Below, piece after piece: positions 25,763-33,378 of a stretch of 45,413 nucleotides of DNA (the stretch's first letter is position 1; every line of letters begins with the position of its first letter). The stretch is from an uncultured Clostridia bacterium (GTDB taxonomy: Bacteria > Bacillota > Clostridia > Christensenellales > Aristaeellaceae). Where the stretch lies: positions 1-45,413 of the forward strand of contig CAKUFG010000024.1 in NCBI GenBank assembly GCA_934647235.1, written 5' to 3'. The position numbers and the translations under genes are program-made. The notes below the pieces were generated by a model, which saw only the letters and a list, made by a program, of their open reading frames with translations, was not told where the DNA came from and did no database searches.

Positions 25763-27772
25763 ATGCCCTGTACCGTGGCAAAGCATGCCGGCTTCTGCAT
25801 GGGCGTTCGCCAGGCGGTGGAAAAGGCCGAGCGGGCAGCCGCCCAGGCCCGGGAGCGGGGAATCCCCTGCTATTCTCTGGGCGAGGTGGTGCACAACCCG
25901 CTGGTCACCAGCCGCCTGCGGCAGCTGGGCGTGCAGGTGGTTGAGCGGGTGGAGGACGCCCGCGGCGGCCTGCTGATCCTGCGCAGCCATGGGGTTGCGC
26001 CCCAGGTGCTTTCCGCCTGCCGTGAAAACGGCGTGGACTATGTGGATTGCACCTGCGCCCGCGTGCGCGCGCTGCATGAGCGCGCGGCCGCCTACAGTGC
26101 CGGGGGGCTGCCCGTGGTGCTGGTGGGCGACGGCGAGCATCCCGAGGTGCGCGGCACGGCGGGATGGTGCCAGGGGCCGGTATACACCGTGTATACCGCC
26201 GAGGATGTGGCCGCCCTGCCCCCTTTGCCCCGCGCATTGGTGGCCAGCCAGACCACCCTGCCCATGGAGCGCTGGCAAGCGCTGCTGCCAGCCCTGCGGG
26301 CAAGGATTTCCCAGCCGGATTTTTACTGCTCCATCTGCGCGGCAACGCGCGTGCGGCAGCAGGCCGCACGGGAGCTTGCCATTGCCTGCGACCGCATGAT
26401 CGTGGTCGGCGGGCGGCAAAGCGCCAACACGCGCAAGCTGTATGAGGCCTGCCTGGCGCTGTGCCCACAAACCCTTTGGGTCGAACGCGCGGCGGATATC
26501 CCGCCCCGCTTCGCAGATATCCACGCGCATCACATAGGAATAGCCGCCGGCGCATCCACACCGGATTGGTCATTTAAGGAGGTTGTCACTGCAATGAACG
26601 ACATCGAAAACAAAGTGCTCGAAACCGAGCCCGCCGCCAACGAGGCTGCGAAACCCATCGACGAAAACGATTTTATGGCCAGCATTGAGGCCTCCATGCG
26701 TCGCATCCATACCGGCCAAACCGTGACCGGCACCGTGGTGCAGGTGACTGACGACGAAGTGTGCGTCAACATCGGCTACAAGTCCGACGGCCTGATCAAG
26801 CGCTCCGACCTGGTAGACCAGGATGTGAAGATCGGCGACGAGATCGAGGTCGAGGTTGTTAAGGTAAACGACGGCGAGGGCAATGTGATCCTCTCCCAGC
26901 GCAACATCATCAACAAGAAGGCCTGGGACGCGCTGATGGCCAAGTACGAGGCCGGCGAGTACGTTGAAGGCGTTGGCAAGGAAGCCGTTAAAGGCGGCCT
27001 GATCTGCATGGTGGACGGCGTGCGCGCCTTTGTGCCCGCTTCCCGCCTGAGCAAGCGCTATGTTGAGAAGATCGATCAGTTTGTGGGCCAGACCATGAAG
27101 CTGAAGATCATCGACGTGGACGCCGCCAAGAAGCGCATCGTCTGCTCCCGCAAGGACGTCATCCTTGAAGAGGAAGCCGCCAAGAAGGCCGCTGCCTGGG
27201 AGAAGATTGAAGAAGGCGCGATCCTGCACGGCGTCGTGCGCCGCTTTGCCGATTTCGGCGCGTTCGTCGATCTGGGCGGCGTGGACGGCCTGATCCATAT
27301 CACCGATCTGGCCTGGCACCGCGTGGGCCATCCCAGCGAAGTGCTCTCCATCAACCAGGAGGTTGAGGTGAAGGTGCTCAGCGTTGATCGTGAGCGCGAG
27401 CGCATCCAGCTGGGCTACAAGCAGCTGCAGGCCAAGCCCTGGGACAACATCGAGGAGAAGTATCCCGTCGGTCTGATCCTGGAGCGCAAGGTGGTTCGCA
27501 TCCGTCCCTTCGGCGCCTTTGTGGAGTTGGAGCCCGGCGTGGACGGCCTGGTGCACATCAGCCAGGTGGCCCTCACCCGCGTGAACAAGGTTGAGGACGT
27601 GCTCAGCGTTGGCCAGGATGTCACCGTCAAGGTGCTGGGCGTGGATCCCGCCGCGCACCGCATCAGCCTGAGCATCCGCGAAGCCCTGGAAGACAAGGCC
27701 TTCGATTACGGCGAGGGCATCCCCGAGGAAGAATATCCCGTGGACGAGCAGCCCGCCGAAACCCAGGAATAA
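25763..27772 (+). CDS. ispH-rpsA: Fused 4-hydroxy-3-methylbut-2-enyl diphosphate reductase / ribosomal protein S1
   Basis: One 669-residue protein with two unrelated parts. Residues 1-277 are IspH, the last enzyme of the MEP isoprenoid pathway: iron-sulfur cysteines are C12 (GFCMGV), C96 (YVDCTC) and one in FYCSIC (189 or 192), GDGEHPEVRG holds active-site residues, and GGRQSANTRKL is present. Residues 278-669 are S1-like with four S1 RNA-binding domains, the last two (GVVRRFADFGAFVDLGGVDGLIHI and RIRPFGAFVELEPGVDGLVHIS) very typical. The start at 25763 gives the standard IspH N-terminus and has an AGTAGGGGGA site; an ATG at 25718 is too close to its own purine run. An internal AAGGAGG and ATG (26594) mark the junction. 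This fusion is known in Clostridia. Confidence 0.94.
   Translation: MPCTVAKHAGFCMGVRQAVEKAERAAAQARERGIPCYSLGEVVHNPLVTSRLRQLGVQVVERVEDARGGLLILRSHGVAPQVLSACRENGVDYVDCTCARVRALHERAAAYSAGGLPVVLVGDGEHPEVRGTAGWCQGPVYTVYTAEDVAALPPLPRALVASQTTLPMERWQALLPALRARISQPDFYCSICAATRVRQQAARELAIACDRMIVVGGRQSANTRKLYEACLALCPQTLWVERAADIPPRFADIHAHHIGIAAGASTPDWSFKEVVTAMNDIENKVLETEPAANEAAKPIDENDFMASIEASMRRIHTGQTVTGTVVQVTDDEVCVNIGYKSDGLIKRSDLVDQDVKIGDEIEVEVVKVNDGEGNVILSQRNIINKKAWDALMAKYEAGEYVEGVGKEAVKGGLICMVDGVRAFVPASRLSKRYVEKIDQFVGQTMKLKIIDVDAAKKRIVCSRKDVILEEEAAKKAAAWEKIEEGAILHGVVRRFADFGAFVDLGGVDGLIHITDLAWHRVGHPSEVLSINQEVEVKVLSVDRERERIQLGYKQLQAKPWDNIEEKYPVGLILERKVVRIRPFGAFVELEPGVDGLVHISQVALTRVNKVEDVLSVGQDVTVKVLGVDPAAHRISLSIREALEDKAFDYGEGIPEEEYPVDEQPAETQE
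26576..26596 (+). promoter_or_regulatory. Internal ribosome site and start at the IspH/S1 junction
   Basis: AAGGAGG (26576-26582) lies 11 bases before an in-frame ATG (26594), exactly where the S1 part begins (MNDIENKV). It could allow S1 to be made separately. The same bases encode the conserved Lys-Glu-Val end of IspH, so the match may be partly coincidental. Confidence 0.45.
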
Positions 27773-27793
27773 TCGAGCATTATTGTGAACAGT

Positions 27794-27830
27794 ACGCCCC
27801 CGTCATCCCAGGATGGCGGGGGCGTTTTGT
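27794..27830 (+). terminator. Terminator of the cmk-plsC-ispH/rpsA group
   Basis: Hairpin ACGCCCCCG.CATCC / GGATG.CGGGGGCGT followed by TTTTGT. Confidence 0.88.
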
Positions 27831-27886
27831 ATGCTGGCGCGCAAGGGCATGCCAATTGAAAGCAGCTTATTTCCATAAAATTCCTG

Positions 27887-27915
27887 TTGACGATTGCTGC
27901 GCATCGGCATATAAT
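27887..27915 (+). promoter_or_regulatory. Promoter of the RelB/YoeB cassette
   Basis: TTGACG (27887-27892), a 17-bp spacer and TATAAT (27910-27915). Confidence 0.85.
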
Positions 27916-27921
27916 AATCGT

Positions 27922-27950
27922 GTAAAGCAAAATTATATTTATTGCTTTAT
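27922..27950. promoter_or_regulatory. Candidate antitoxin operator
   Basis: Inverted repeat TAAAGCAA (27923-27930) and TTGCTTTA (27942-27949) with an 11-bp AT-rich centre. It lies just after the -10 box and before the antitoxin start, the usual place for self-repression by a RelB complex. Confidence 0.65.
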
Positions 27951-27968
27951 ACGATGGAGGTGTTCATC

Positions 27969-28232
27969 ATGTCTGAAATGACCATGGTCAATTTCCGCAT
28001 GGACAGTGATTTGAAAAAGAGCATGGAAAGCGTCTGCAAGGAAATGGGCCTCACCATGACCGCCGCATTCACCATGTTTGCCGCCAAGGTCAGCCGCGAG
28101 CGCCGCATTCCCTTTGAGGTAAGCGCCGATCCCTTCTACTCCGCATCCAATATGGCGCACCTGGCGCGCGTTACCGCCCAGATCGACGCTGGCGAAGCCA
28201 AGCTGACCGAGCATGATCTGATTGAGGAGTAA
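27969..28232 (+). CDS. RelB/DinJ-family antitoxin
   Basis: Antitoxin of 87 residues that is expected to bind and neutralise the toxin encoded next to it and to repress their shared promoter. Residues 5-50 form the ribbon-helix-helix DNA-binding part (MVNFRMDSDLKKSMESVCKE, then GLTMTAAFTMFAAKVSRERRIPFEV), typical of RelB/DinJ. The rest is the toxin-binding tail. The start at 27969 follows GGAGG; an upstream in-frame ATG at 27942 falls inside the operator. The stop is 3 bases before the toxin start. Confidence 0.9.
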   Translation: MSEMTMVNFRMDSDLKKSMESVCKEMGLTMTAAFTMFAAKVSRERRIPFEVSADPFYSASNMAHLARVTAQIDAGEAKLTEHDLIEE

Positions 28233-28235
28233 CAT

Positions 28236-28496
28236 ATGCGGCTGCTGTGGGATGAGCGCGCCTGGGAGGAATATCTGTACTGGCAGGCGCAGGATAAAAA
28301 GACGCTGAAGCATGTTAACCTGCTGCTCAAGGATATTATGCGCAGCGCCTTCGAGGGCCTGGGCGATCCCGAGCCCTTGAAGGAAAACCTGTCCGGCTGG
28401 TGGAGCCGCCGTATCGACGGCGCCAATCGCATTGTCTATAAGGAAAAAGACGGTGCAATCATCATTGCCCAGTGCAAGGGGCATTATAATGATTGA
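28236..28496 (+). CDS. Txe/YoeB-family toxin (mRNA endoribonuclease)
   Basis: Small 86-residue RNase of the YoeB family, which cuts mRNA in the ribosomal A site. The protein has the family frame W-x3-AWEEYLYWQAQDKK, GDPEPLKENLSGWWSRRI, NRIVY and the C-terminal KGHY. The residues used by E. coli YoeB fall at the same numbers here: E46, R65, H83 and Y84, so it should be active. The pair mixes a RelB-like antitoxin with a YoeB toxin, a known exchange. It is followed after 46 bp by a third small gene. Confidence 0.93.
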   Translation: MRLLWDERAWEEYLYWQAQDKKTLKHVNLLLKDIMRSAFEGLGDPEPLKENLSGWWSRRIDGANRIVYKEKDGAIIIAQCKGHYND

Positions 28497-28542
28497 ACAT
28501 CCGTAAGGCAGGGAGAGAACCCATGAAACCGGAGGCATGCTC

Positions 28543-28746
28543 ATGCTTGAAAATTATGACTTCTCAAAGGGCGTAAAGAATCCCTATGCCGCCAGGCTCA
28601 AAAAGCAGGTAACCATCAGCCTGGATGCCGACGTGGCCGAGTACTTCAAAAAGCAGGCGGAAGAAACCGGCATTCCCTATCAGAAGCTGGTCAGCTTTTA
28701 TCTGGCCGACTGCGCTAAAAAGGGCAAGCATCTGGAATGGACTTAA
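28543..28746 (+). CDS. Small CopG/BrnA-type ribbon-helix-helix protein
   Basis: 67-residue DNA-binding protein of the BrnA/CopG antitoxin type. KKQVTISLDADVAEYFKKQAEETGIPYQKLVSFYLADCAKK has a beta strand followed by two helices, as in ribbon-helix-helix repressors. The start at 28543 is chosen because GGAGG lies 7 bases upstream; the ATG at 28537 is only 1 base from it. It has no toxin partner of its own downstream, so it is an orphan or a third member of the RelB/YoeB unit. Confidence 0.75.
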   Translation: MLENYDFSKGVKNPYAARLKKQVTISLDADVAEYFKKQAEETGIPYQKLVSFYLADCAKKGKHLEWT

Positions 28747-28833
28747 ACATCATTGTCCGGCGCAAGGAATATTCTCCCTCAAAGGCACATTATTAGAAGA
28801 ACGGATAATCCTGCTCGTGTACCAGCAGCGACT

Positions 28834-28862
28834 AAAGGCGGAGGGCTTCCCTCCGCCTTTTA
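28834..28862 (+). terminator. Terminator of the toxin-antitoxin cassette
   Basis: Hairpin AAAGGCGGAGG and CCTCCGCCTTT with loop GCTTCC-like, then TTTT. Confidence 0.8.
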
Positions 28863-28943
28863 ATGTGGGACAGGCTGTTATTCCAAATGACAAACTGCCG
28901 CCCGATGGGCGGCAGAAAAAACATGCTTTGTGCTTGTACTTTG

Positions 28944-30251
28944 TTACACAATCGCGCCTTGCTTCTGCAGCCGCGCGCGCAGCGCGTCCGTATCCATGGC
29001 CGTTACCGCGCAGCCGGTTTCTCGGCGGATGGCGGCGGCAGCGCCCGCAGCTTCGCCGAGGGCCATGCAGGTGCCCTGCACGCGCATGGAGGCATAGGCC
29101 GCATCCACACAGCTGACGCAGCGGCCTGCGGCGATCAGGTTATCAAAGCCAGCAGCCACCATCACGCGATAGGGCACGGGGCAGGGCGTATCAAAATACT
29201 GCGCCGTCTGGGTATTATCCTGGGCCGAGTGAATATCCACCGGGTGCGAGCAGAAGGCCACGCCGTCCGCGCAGGGCGTGGCGGCGAAGGCGGTAATATC
29301 CGACAGCGTGTACAGGCCGCGGATGTGATAGGTCTCGCGCACGCCGCCCTGTGCGGCGATTTCGGCAATGCTGGCCTTGGCAAACTCGGGATAAAGCCTG
29401 CGCAGCAGCGCCACCAGCTTGTACGCATCCTCGCGCATGCGGCACTCTGCCTGCGTCAGCTGGGCGCGGTCCGCCGCGTCCGCCGCCGCGCGGGTGATGT
29501 TTACGCAGATCAGATCATCCTGCATGGTGGTGTTGAACCACGGGCCGCCGAACTGCGGCACGTCCTCGCCCTGCTCGGCCAGCTTTTGCAGCGCGTGATA
29601 AATGCCCATGTGCTTGGATTGTCCGTGCAGGCCGGTGTGGTGGATATAATCGCGCAAAAGGTCGGTGGTCACATCCACATTGCGCAGCAGGAAGCACATG
29701 CTCATGGGCTGCATGCCGCCCGCGCTCACCTGCATGGGCACGCCCGCGCGGCGGCACACTAAGCCGTCGCCCGTCGCGTCGATTACCGTGCCGGCGGCCA
29801 GCGCCTGCAGGCCGTCCTTGCTTTCGATGAGTACGTGGGTGGCGCGGCCGTCCGCCATCCGGCAGGCGGAAACCACGGTGTTGGTGTACAGATCTACCCC
29901 GGCTTCCAGCACCATGCGCTGGGCCAGCAGCTTATAATATTCGGGATCGAAGGATACATGGCCCTTGGGCAGCTCAATCTGGGCCGCGCCGGCGGCCACC
30001 AGGCGCTGAATAAACTCCCAGCCGACGCCGCCCAGCACGCGCTTGCCCTTATGATAGCCGCCGCTGATGGGGTCCACCAGCCCGGCCGTGGGCGCGCCGC
30101 CCAGATAGCTCATTTTTTCAATCAGCGCAGTGCGGCAGCCATTGCGCGCGGCGCTGACGGCCGCCACCCAGCCCGCAGGGCCGCCGCCGCACACCACGGC
30201 GTCGTATTGCGCAGTCACGGGCGCCTGGCGCTCGATTGTCAGCTGATCCAT
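28944..30251 (-). CDS. FAD-dependent oxidoreductase
   Basis: Flavoprotein of 435 residues of the FAD_oxidored family; substrate unknown. The dinucleotide site is YDAVVCGGGPAGWVAAVSAARNG near residue 15, followed by the acidic end of the second strand. TVIDATGDGLVCRRAGVP in the middle and AAGRCVSCVDAAYASMRVQGTCMALGEAAGAAAA near the C-terminus complete the FAD fold. The start at 30251 (MDQLTIERQ) has a GGAGGT site 11 bases upstream; a longer frame extends to 30533 but has no such support. It is a lone minus-strand gene. Confidence 0.85.
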   Translation of the reverse strand: MDQLTIERQAPVTAQYDAVVCGGGPAGWVAAVSAARNGCRTALIEKMSYLGGAPTAGLVDPISGGYHKGKRVLGGVGWEFIQRLVAAGAAQIELPKGHVSFDPEYYKLLAQRMVLEAGVDLYTNTVVSACRMADGRATHVLIESKDGLQALAAGTVIDATGDGLVCRRAGVPMQVSAGGMQPMSMCFLLRNVDVTTDLLRDYIHHTGLHGQSKHMGIYHALQKLAEQGEDVPQFGGPWFNTTMQDDLICVNITRAAADAADRAQLTQAECRMREDAYKLVALLRRLYPEFAKASIAEIAAQGGVRETYHIRGLYTLSDITAFAATPCADGVAFCSHPVDIHSAQDNTQTAQYFDTPCPVPYRVMVAAGFDNLIAAGRCVSCVDAAYASMRVQGTCMALGEAAGAAAAIRRETGCAVTAMDTDALRARLQKQGAIV

Positions 30252-30464
30252 ACGAAAGTGTACCTCCGCAATAAAATCTGTCTCATTATAGCACATTGAA
30301 ACGTTAAAATGCAACAGAACCTGCGTATTTTGTGCGGATTCTTTTGCTCGTGCGCCGCATTTGGCCGCAAGCGCCACTTGGTTACACCGGCGCAGCGTGT
30401 TTGCAAGCGGCGGCCGCACACACGCCAGCATTTGGATATTATTCAAAAATATTAATAAAAATAC

Positions 30465-30493
30465 TTGCGCCCAGGCCCCTGGAATGCTACAAT
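30465..30493 (+). promoter_or_regulatory. Promoter of the small secreted protein gene
   Basis: TTGCGC (30465-30470), a 17-bp spacer and TACAAT (30488-30493). Confidence 0.65.
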
Positions 30494-30548
30494 GCGGTTT
30501 GGAAGCGGCGTAGGCCGCTATCCGAAAAAACAAAAGGAGACCGTAAAA

Positions 30549-31055
30549 ATGAAGAAACTGCTTGCCCTGCTGCTGGCCCTGTGCATGGCCCTGTGCGCCG
30601 TATCCGCCCTGGCCGAGGAAGGCGGAGACGAAATCCCCGCCGTAGAGAACACCCCCTCCTATGAGGGCGCGGAAATCGCCGTGGCCGACACCGGCGTTCT
30701 CTTCACCATCCCCAGCGACTGGAACGCTGTGGACGCGCCCGAGGGCTATCTGGCCACTTATGTATCCGCCGACAACACCCTGTCCCTGAGCCTGCTGCTG
30801 GTCAACCAGGGCATCGACGCCTGCTATGAGGAAATGCTGGCCATGGTAGAGGCCGGCACTGCCAAGGACATCACCGAAGTGCTGGTGAACGAAAACTACT
30901 ATGTGCTCTATACCTCCGCGGACGAGCTGTTCAGCTACGCCTACCTGCCCCTGAGCGATGACTACTGCATCGTGCTGTGCTTTGGCGCGGCCTCTGCTGA
31001 TCTGCAGAGCGACGTGCCCCTGGAGATCCTGGGCACCGCCGCCGTGGCTGAATAA
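30549..31055 (+). CDS. Small secreted or lipid-free exported protein of unknown function
   Basis: 168 residues. An N-terminal signal peptide (MKKLLALLLALCMALCAVSALA) is followed by an acidic stretch. One small globular domain then runs from about residue 40 to the end (DTGVLFTIPSDWNAVDAPEGY, ending QSDVPLEILGTAAVAE). I do not recognise the family. It resembles the other short exported protein at 41483 in signal peptide and in the phrase pattern of a PrsW/DUF-like ligand fold, but no motif is shared for certain. The start at 30549 follows AAGGAG. It has its own promoter and terminator. Confidence 0.75.
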   Translation: MKKLLALLLALCMALCAVSALAEEGGDEIPAVENTPSYEGAEIAVADTGVLFTIPSDWNAVDAPEGYLATYVSADNTLSLSLLLVNQGIDACYEEMLAMVEAGTAKDITEVLVNENYYVLYTSADELFSYAYLPLSDDYCIVLCFGAASADLQSDVPLEILGTAAVAE

Positions 31056-31077
31056 TCGGTTTTTTGCTTAAACACAG

Positions 31078-31112
31078 CGCCGCCCCCATGCTGCATGGGG
31101 ACGGCGTTTTTT
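31078..31112 (+). terminator. Terminator of the small secreted protein gene
   Basis: Hairpin CGCCG.CCCCATG and CATGGGG.CGGCG followed by TTTTTT. Confidence 0.88.
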
Positions 31113-31142
31113 CGTGGGGAGGCGAGGAGGACGAAGGGTTAC

Positions 31143-31357
31143 GTTTCTTTCTTGAGTCAAGAAAGAAACAAAGAACCTGTGTATGACGTAAAAGTCGATT
31201 GAATAAAAATGGAAAGCGGCACTGCCGCCCCACCCGTCCCCGTGGCAGGGAAAATTCTGCGTGTCCGGATCGGCGCAAGCGCCATCCGTCCCCTTGAATA
31301 TTTCCCTATGGTCTGGCTTCGCCAGCCCTGCGCCGATTGCATCGGCGTGCCACGGGG
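31143..31357 (+). repeat. Element A copy 11
   Basis: H1 at 31143-31169 (GTTTCTTTCTTG and CAAGAAAGAAAC), just beyond the terminator of the secreted protein gene. The distal hairpin is GCCGAT/ATCGGC and the outer arm TGCCACGGGG ends at 31357. Confidence 0.85.
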
Positions 31358-31866
31358 CGGGGTTGCGTGCGGAAACCATGCGCGATGAATGGCGACTGTT
31401 GGGAAACGCATTCACCAAAAGGCTTCTCCTTGAGGAGAGGCTCCGCCGTAGGCGGTGGTGAGGTGTAGGCCATGAAATGGCCGTTATCATAACTATTAAT
31501 TAAAAGTAAAAGGTAACGCCGCTGCGGCGGCTACACCTCATCCGCTTCACTGCGTTCAGCACCTTCCCCTCCAAGGGGAAGGCTTTTGGTTGGCCGCATT
31601 TTCCGGTATAAAATGTTACTTGCATTTCCGCGTAATAGGCCCCATCATCAGGCTCATTGCATTCGCCAGCTTCTCCCCGAGGAGAAGCCCTTCAATGCGG
31701 TGTCCTGACATAGATATCGCAGGACACTTGAAAATAATCGCGCGACCATAAAAGCCTTCTCCCAAACGGGAGAAGGTGTCGAGCGAACAGCGAGACGGAT
31801 GAGGGGAAAACAAACACCTTGCCCATGCCGGAGGGCACAGCCCGCCTTGGGCGTCATTCCCTCTAA
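31358..31866. repeat. Remainder of repeat island 7 (B, D, B' units)
   Basis: B palindrome at 31413-31592 (CCAAAAGGCTTCTCC... to GGGGAAGGCTTTTGG). A D unit lies at 31645-31760, strongly similar to 11396-11515, and B' at 31755-31805. No second A copy occurs before the GNAT gene. No gene is seen. Confidence 0.7.
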
Positions 31867-32403
31867 CTATAGCTCAATCCAATAGCGCTGCACGCGCTGG
31901 CCGTTTGGCTCTACGCTGTCGCCCTCGTATACGCCGCCGTTGTGCAGAATGGTGCGGCGGCTGCCCTCGTTTTCCACATTGCAGGTAACCATCACGCGCT
32001 GCAGCCCCAGCTGGCGGCAATAGGGCAGCGCGGCGGCCAGCATGCGCGTGGCCACGCCCTGGCGGCGATGCCGCGGATGCACGCTGTAGCCGATGTGCCC
32101 GGCATACAGGCGCAGATAATCGTTCAGCTCGTGCCGCACCTGCAGCATCCCCAGAAGCGCGTGATCAGCCGGGCGCACATATATGAACTGCGTGGCGGGT
32201 ACCAGCTGCGGCGGGGTGGTCTCCCGGCGCTTGAAATCGCGGCAGGTCTGCAGCCATTGCGCCATATCCTGCGCCGTGCGCAGGCTGCCCGTACCGTCCA
32301 TGGAGTCCCCTGCGGCCTCAAAGGCGCGCTTATACGCTGCCGCCTCGGGCAGCCATTCCTCGGTCGGTTCGATCAGGATTTCTTCCATCATTATTGCCGT
32401 CAT
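31867..32403 (-). CDS. GNAT family N-acetyltransferase
   Basis: Acetyl-CoA-dependent transferase of 178 residues, acceptor unknown. The acetyl-CoA site is GYSVHPRHRRQGVATRMLAAALPYCRQLGL (motif A, with the RRQGVA pyrophosphate loop), followed by NVENEGSRRTILHNGGVYEG (motif B region). The start at 32403 shares four bases (ATGA) with the end of the DUF3783 gene, so the two are coupled. A longer frame to 32649 overlaps that gene and is rejected. Confidence 0.9.
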   Translation of the reverse strand: MTAIMMEEILIEPTEEWLPEAAAYKRAFEAAGDSMDGTGSLRTAQDMAQWLQTCRDFKRRETTPPQLVPATQFIYVRPADHALLGMLQVRHELNDYLRLYAGHIGYSVHPRHRRQGVATRMLAAALPYCRQLGLQRVMVTCNVENEGSRRTILHNGGVYEGDSVEPNGQRVQRYWIEL

Positions 32404-32780
32404 CCTTTCGCTCCCTTCCCGGCGCGCAGCGCCGCGTGCTCCATGCATAGCTCCTGATACAAATACGCCGCCGTCCAGCGGCGATTGGCGGGCGTCAGCA
32501 CCGCCTTGAGCGTAATATTGGGCTGCAGGCACAGCCGCAGCGCGGCCAGCAGCCGATCGCTCTGCGCATCGCTCAGTCCGGCCATCACCAGCATTTCGCC
32601 CGCAAAATCGCAGGGCACAGCCAGCGGATTGCGCGCGTCCAGGGCGCACAGCGCGCCCAACGTCTGACAGAAATCCGACGGCGGCACGGCGATGATCGCA
32701 AGCCCCTGCGCGCTCGCCACGGCGCGCAGCGTGCGCAGGCGTTCATCCGAAAGCCGAAAGGCCAGAATCGTGGGCTGCAT
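32400..32780 (-). CDS. DUF3783 domain protein
   Basis: 126-residue cytoplasmic protein of unknown function. The C-terminal part, DRLLAALR...ITLKAVLTPANRRWTAAYLYQELCMEHAA, matches the DUF3783 pattern (Lys-Ala-Val-Leu-Thr followed by Trp and a Glu-Leu helix). The start at 32780 follows GGAGGTGGGG. It is upstream of, and overlaps by four bases, a GNAT gene, so the two probably act together. Confidence 0.8.
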   Translation of the reverse strand: MQPTILAFRLSDERLRTLRAVASAQGLAIIAVPPSDFCQTLGALCALDARNPLAVPCDFAGEMLVMAGLSDAQSDRLLAALRLCLQPNITLKAVLTPANRRWTAAYLYQELCMEHAALRAGKGAKG

Positions 32781-32848
32781 GGCCCCACCTCCCATGCGTG
32801 TTTTTGGCGAGTATAGCGCAAAACGCGGCAAAGCGCAACGGTAAAATA

Positions 32849-32885
32849 AAAAAACAGGCGATATCGTGCTGATATCGCCTGTTCA
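32849..32885 (-). terminator. Terminator of rpmE
   Basis: Minus-strand hairpin AACAGGCGATATC and GATATCGCCTGTT, followed by TTTTTTATTTT. Confidence 0.9.
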
Positions 32886-32896
32886 TGCCGCAGCGA

Positions 32897-33106
32897 TTAC
32901 TTGTTGAGCAGGTCGCCGTAGCGCTTCTTGAACTTGTCCACGCGGCCGCCGCTGTCTACCAGCTTCTGCTTGCCGGTGAAGAACGGGTGGCACTTGGAGC
33001 AGATTTCAACCTTCAGCTCCTTCTTGGTGGAGCCGGTGGTGAAGGTCTCGCCGCATACGCAGCGGACGACTGCTTCGCCGTACTTGGGATGGATGCCTTC
33101 CTTCAT
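32897..33106 (-). CDS. rpmE: 50S ribosomal protein L31 (bL31, zinc form)
   Basis: 69-residue ribosomal protein. Residues 1-8 MKEGIHPK are the family start. Four cysteines (CVC then CSKC) form the zinc site of the C+ type, expected when zinc is adequate. PFFTGKQKLVDSGGRVDKFKKRYG is typical. The ATG at 33106 has a GAGGTG site; the GTG at 33115 overlaps that site. Confidence 0.96.
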   Translation of the reverse strand: MKEGIHPKYGEAVVRCVCGETFTTGSTKKELKVEICSKCHPFFTGKQKLVDSGGRVDKFKKRYGDLLNK

Positions 33107-33170
33107 GATTTTCACCTCTTCTGCGCATGCTTATGGGATTCATGGCGCGCAACCATGAGCCACAAAGGGA

Positions 33171-33199
33171 AGTATAGCACAGTTCTGACCATATTGCAA
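33171..33199 (-). promoter_or_regulatory. Promoter of rpmE
   Basis: Minus strand TTGCAA (33194-33199), a 17-bp spacer and TATACT (33171-33176). Confidence 0.75.
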
Positions 33200-33258
33200 G
33201 GGTAAAAACGGACGAAATCTGCCCAGGCGGGAAAAGGGGCGCGAACGGTCGGGGCGGG

Positions 33259-33320
33259 GTGACAAAGCGGCGCGGGTATGGTATAATCTGCTTGACGTAT
33301 TGCGCCGTATCCTGTAAAAT
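33259..33320 (+). promoter_or_regulatory. Tandem promoters of the DRTGG-PHP pair
   Basis: P1 is GTGACA (33259-33264), 17 bp, TATAAT (33282-33287). P2 is TTGACG (33292-33297), 17 bp, TAAAAT (33315-33320). Confidence 0.75.
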
Positions 33321-33378
33321 TACATATTAAATAAGGAAGCGTTATCCCCCTGCGGAATGCTGAAAGGAGCCTTTTTTA

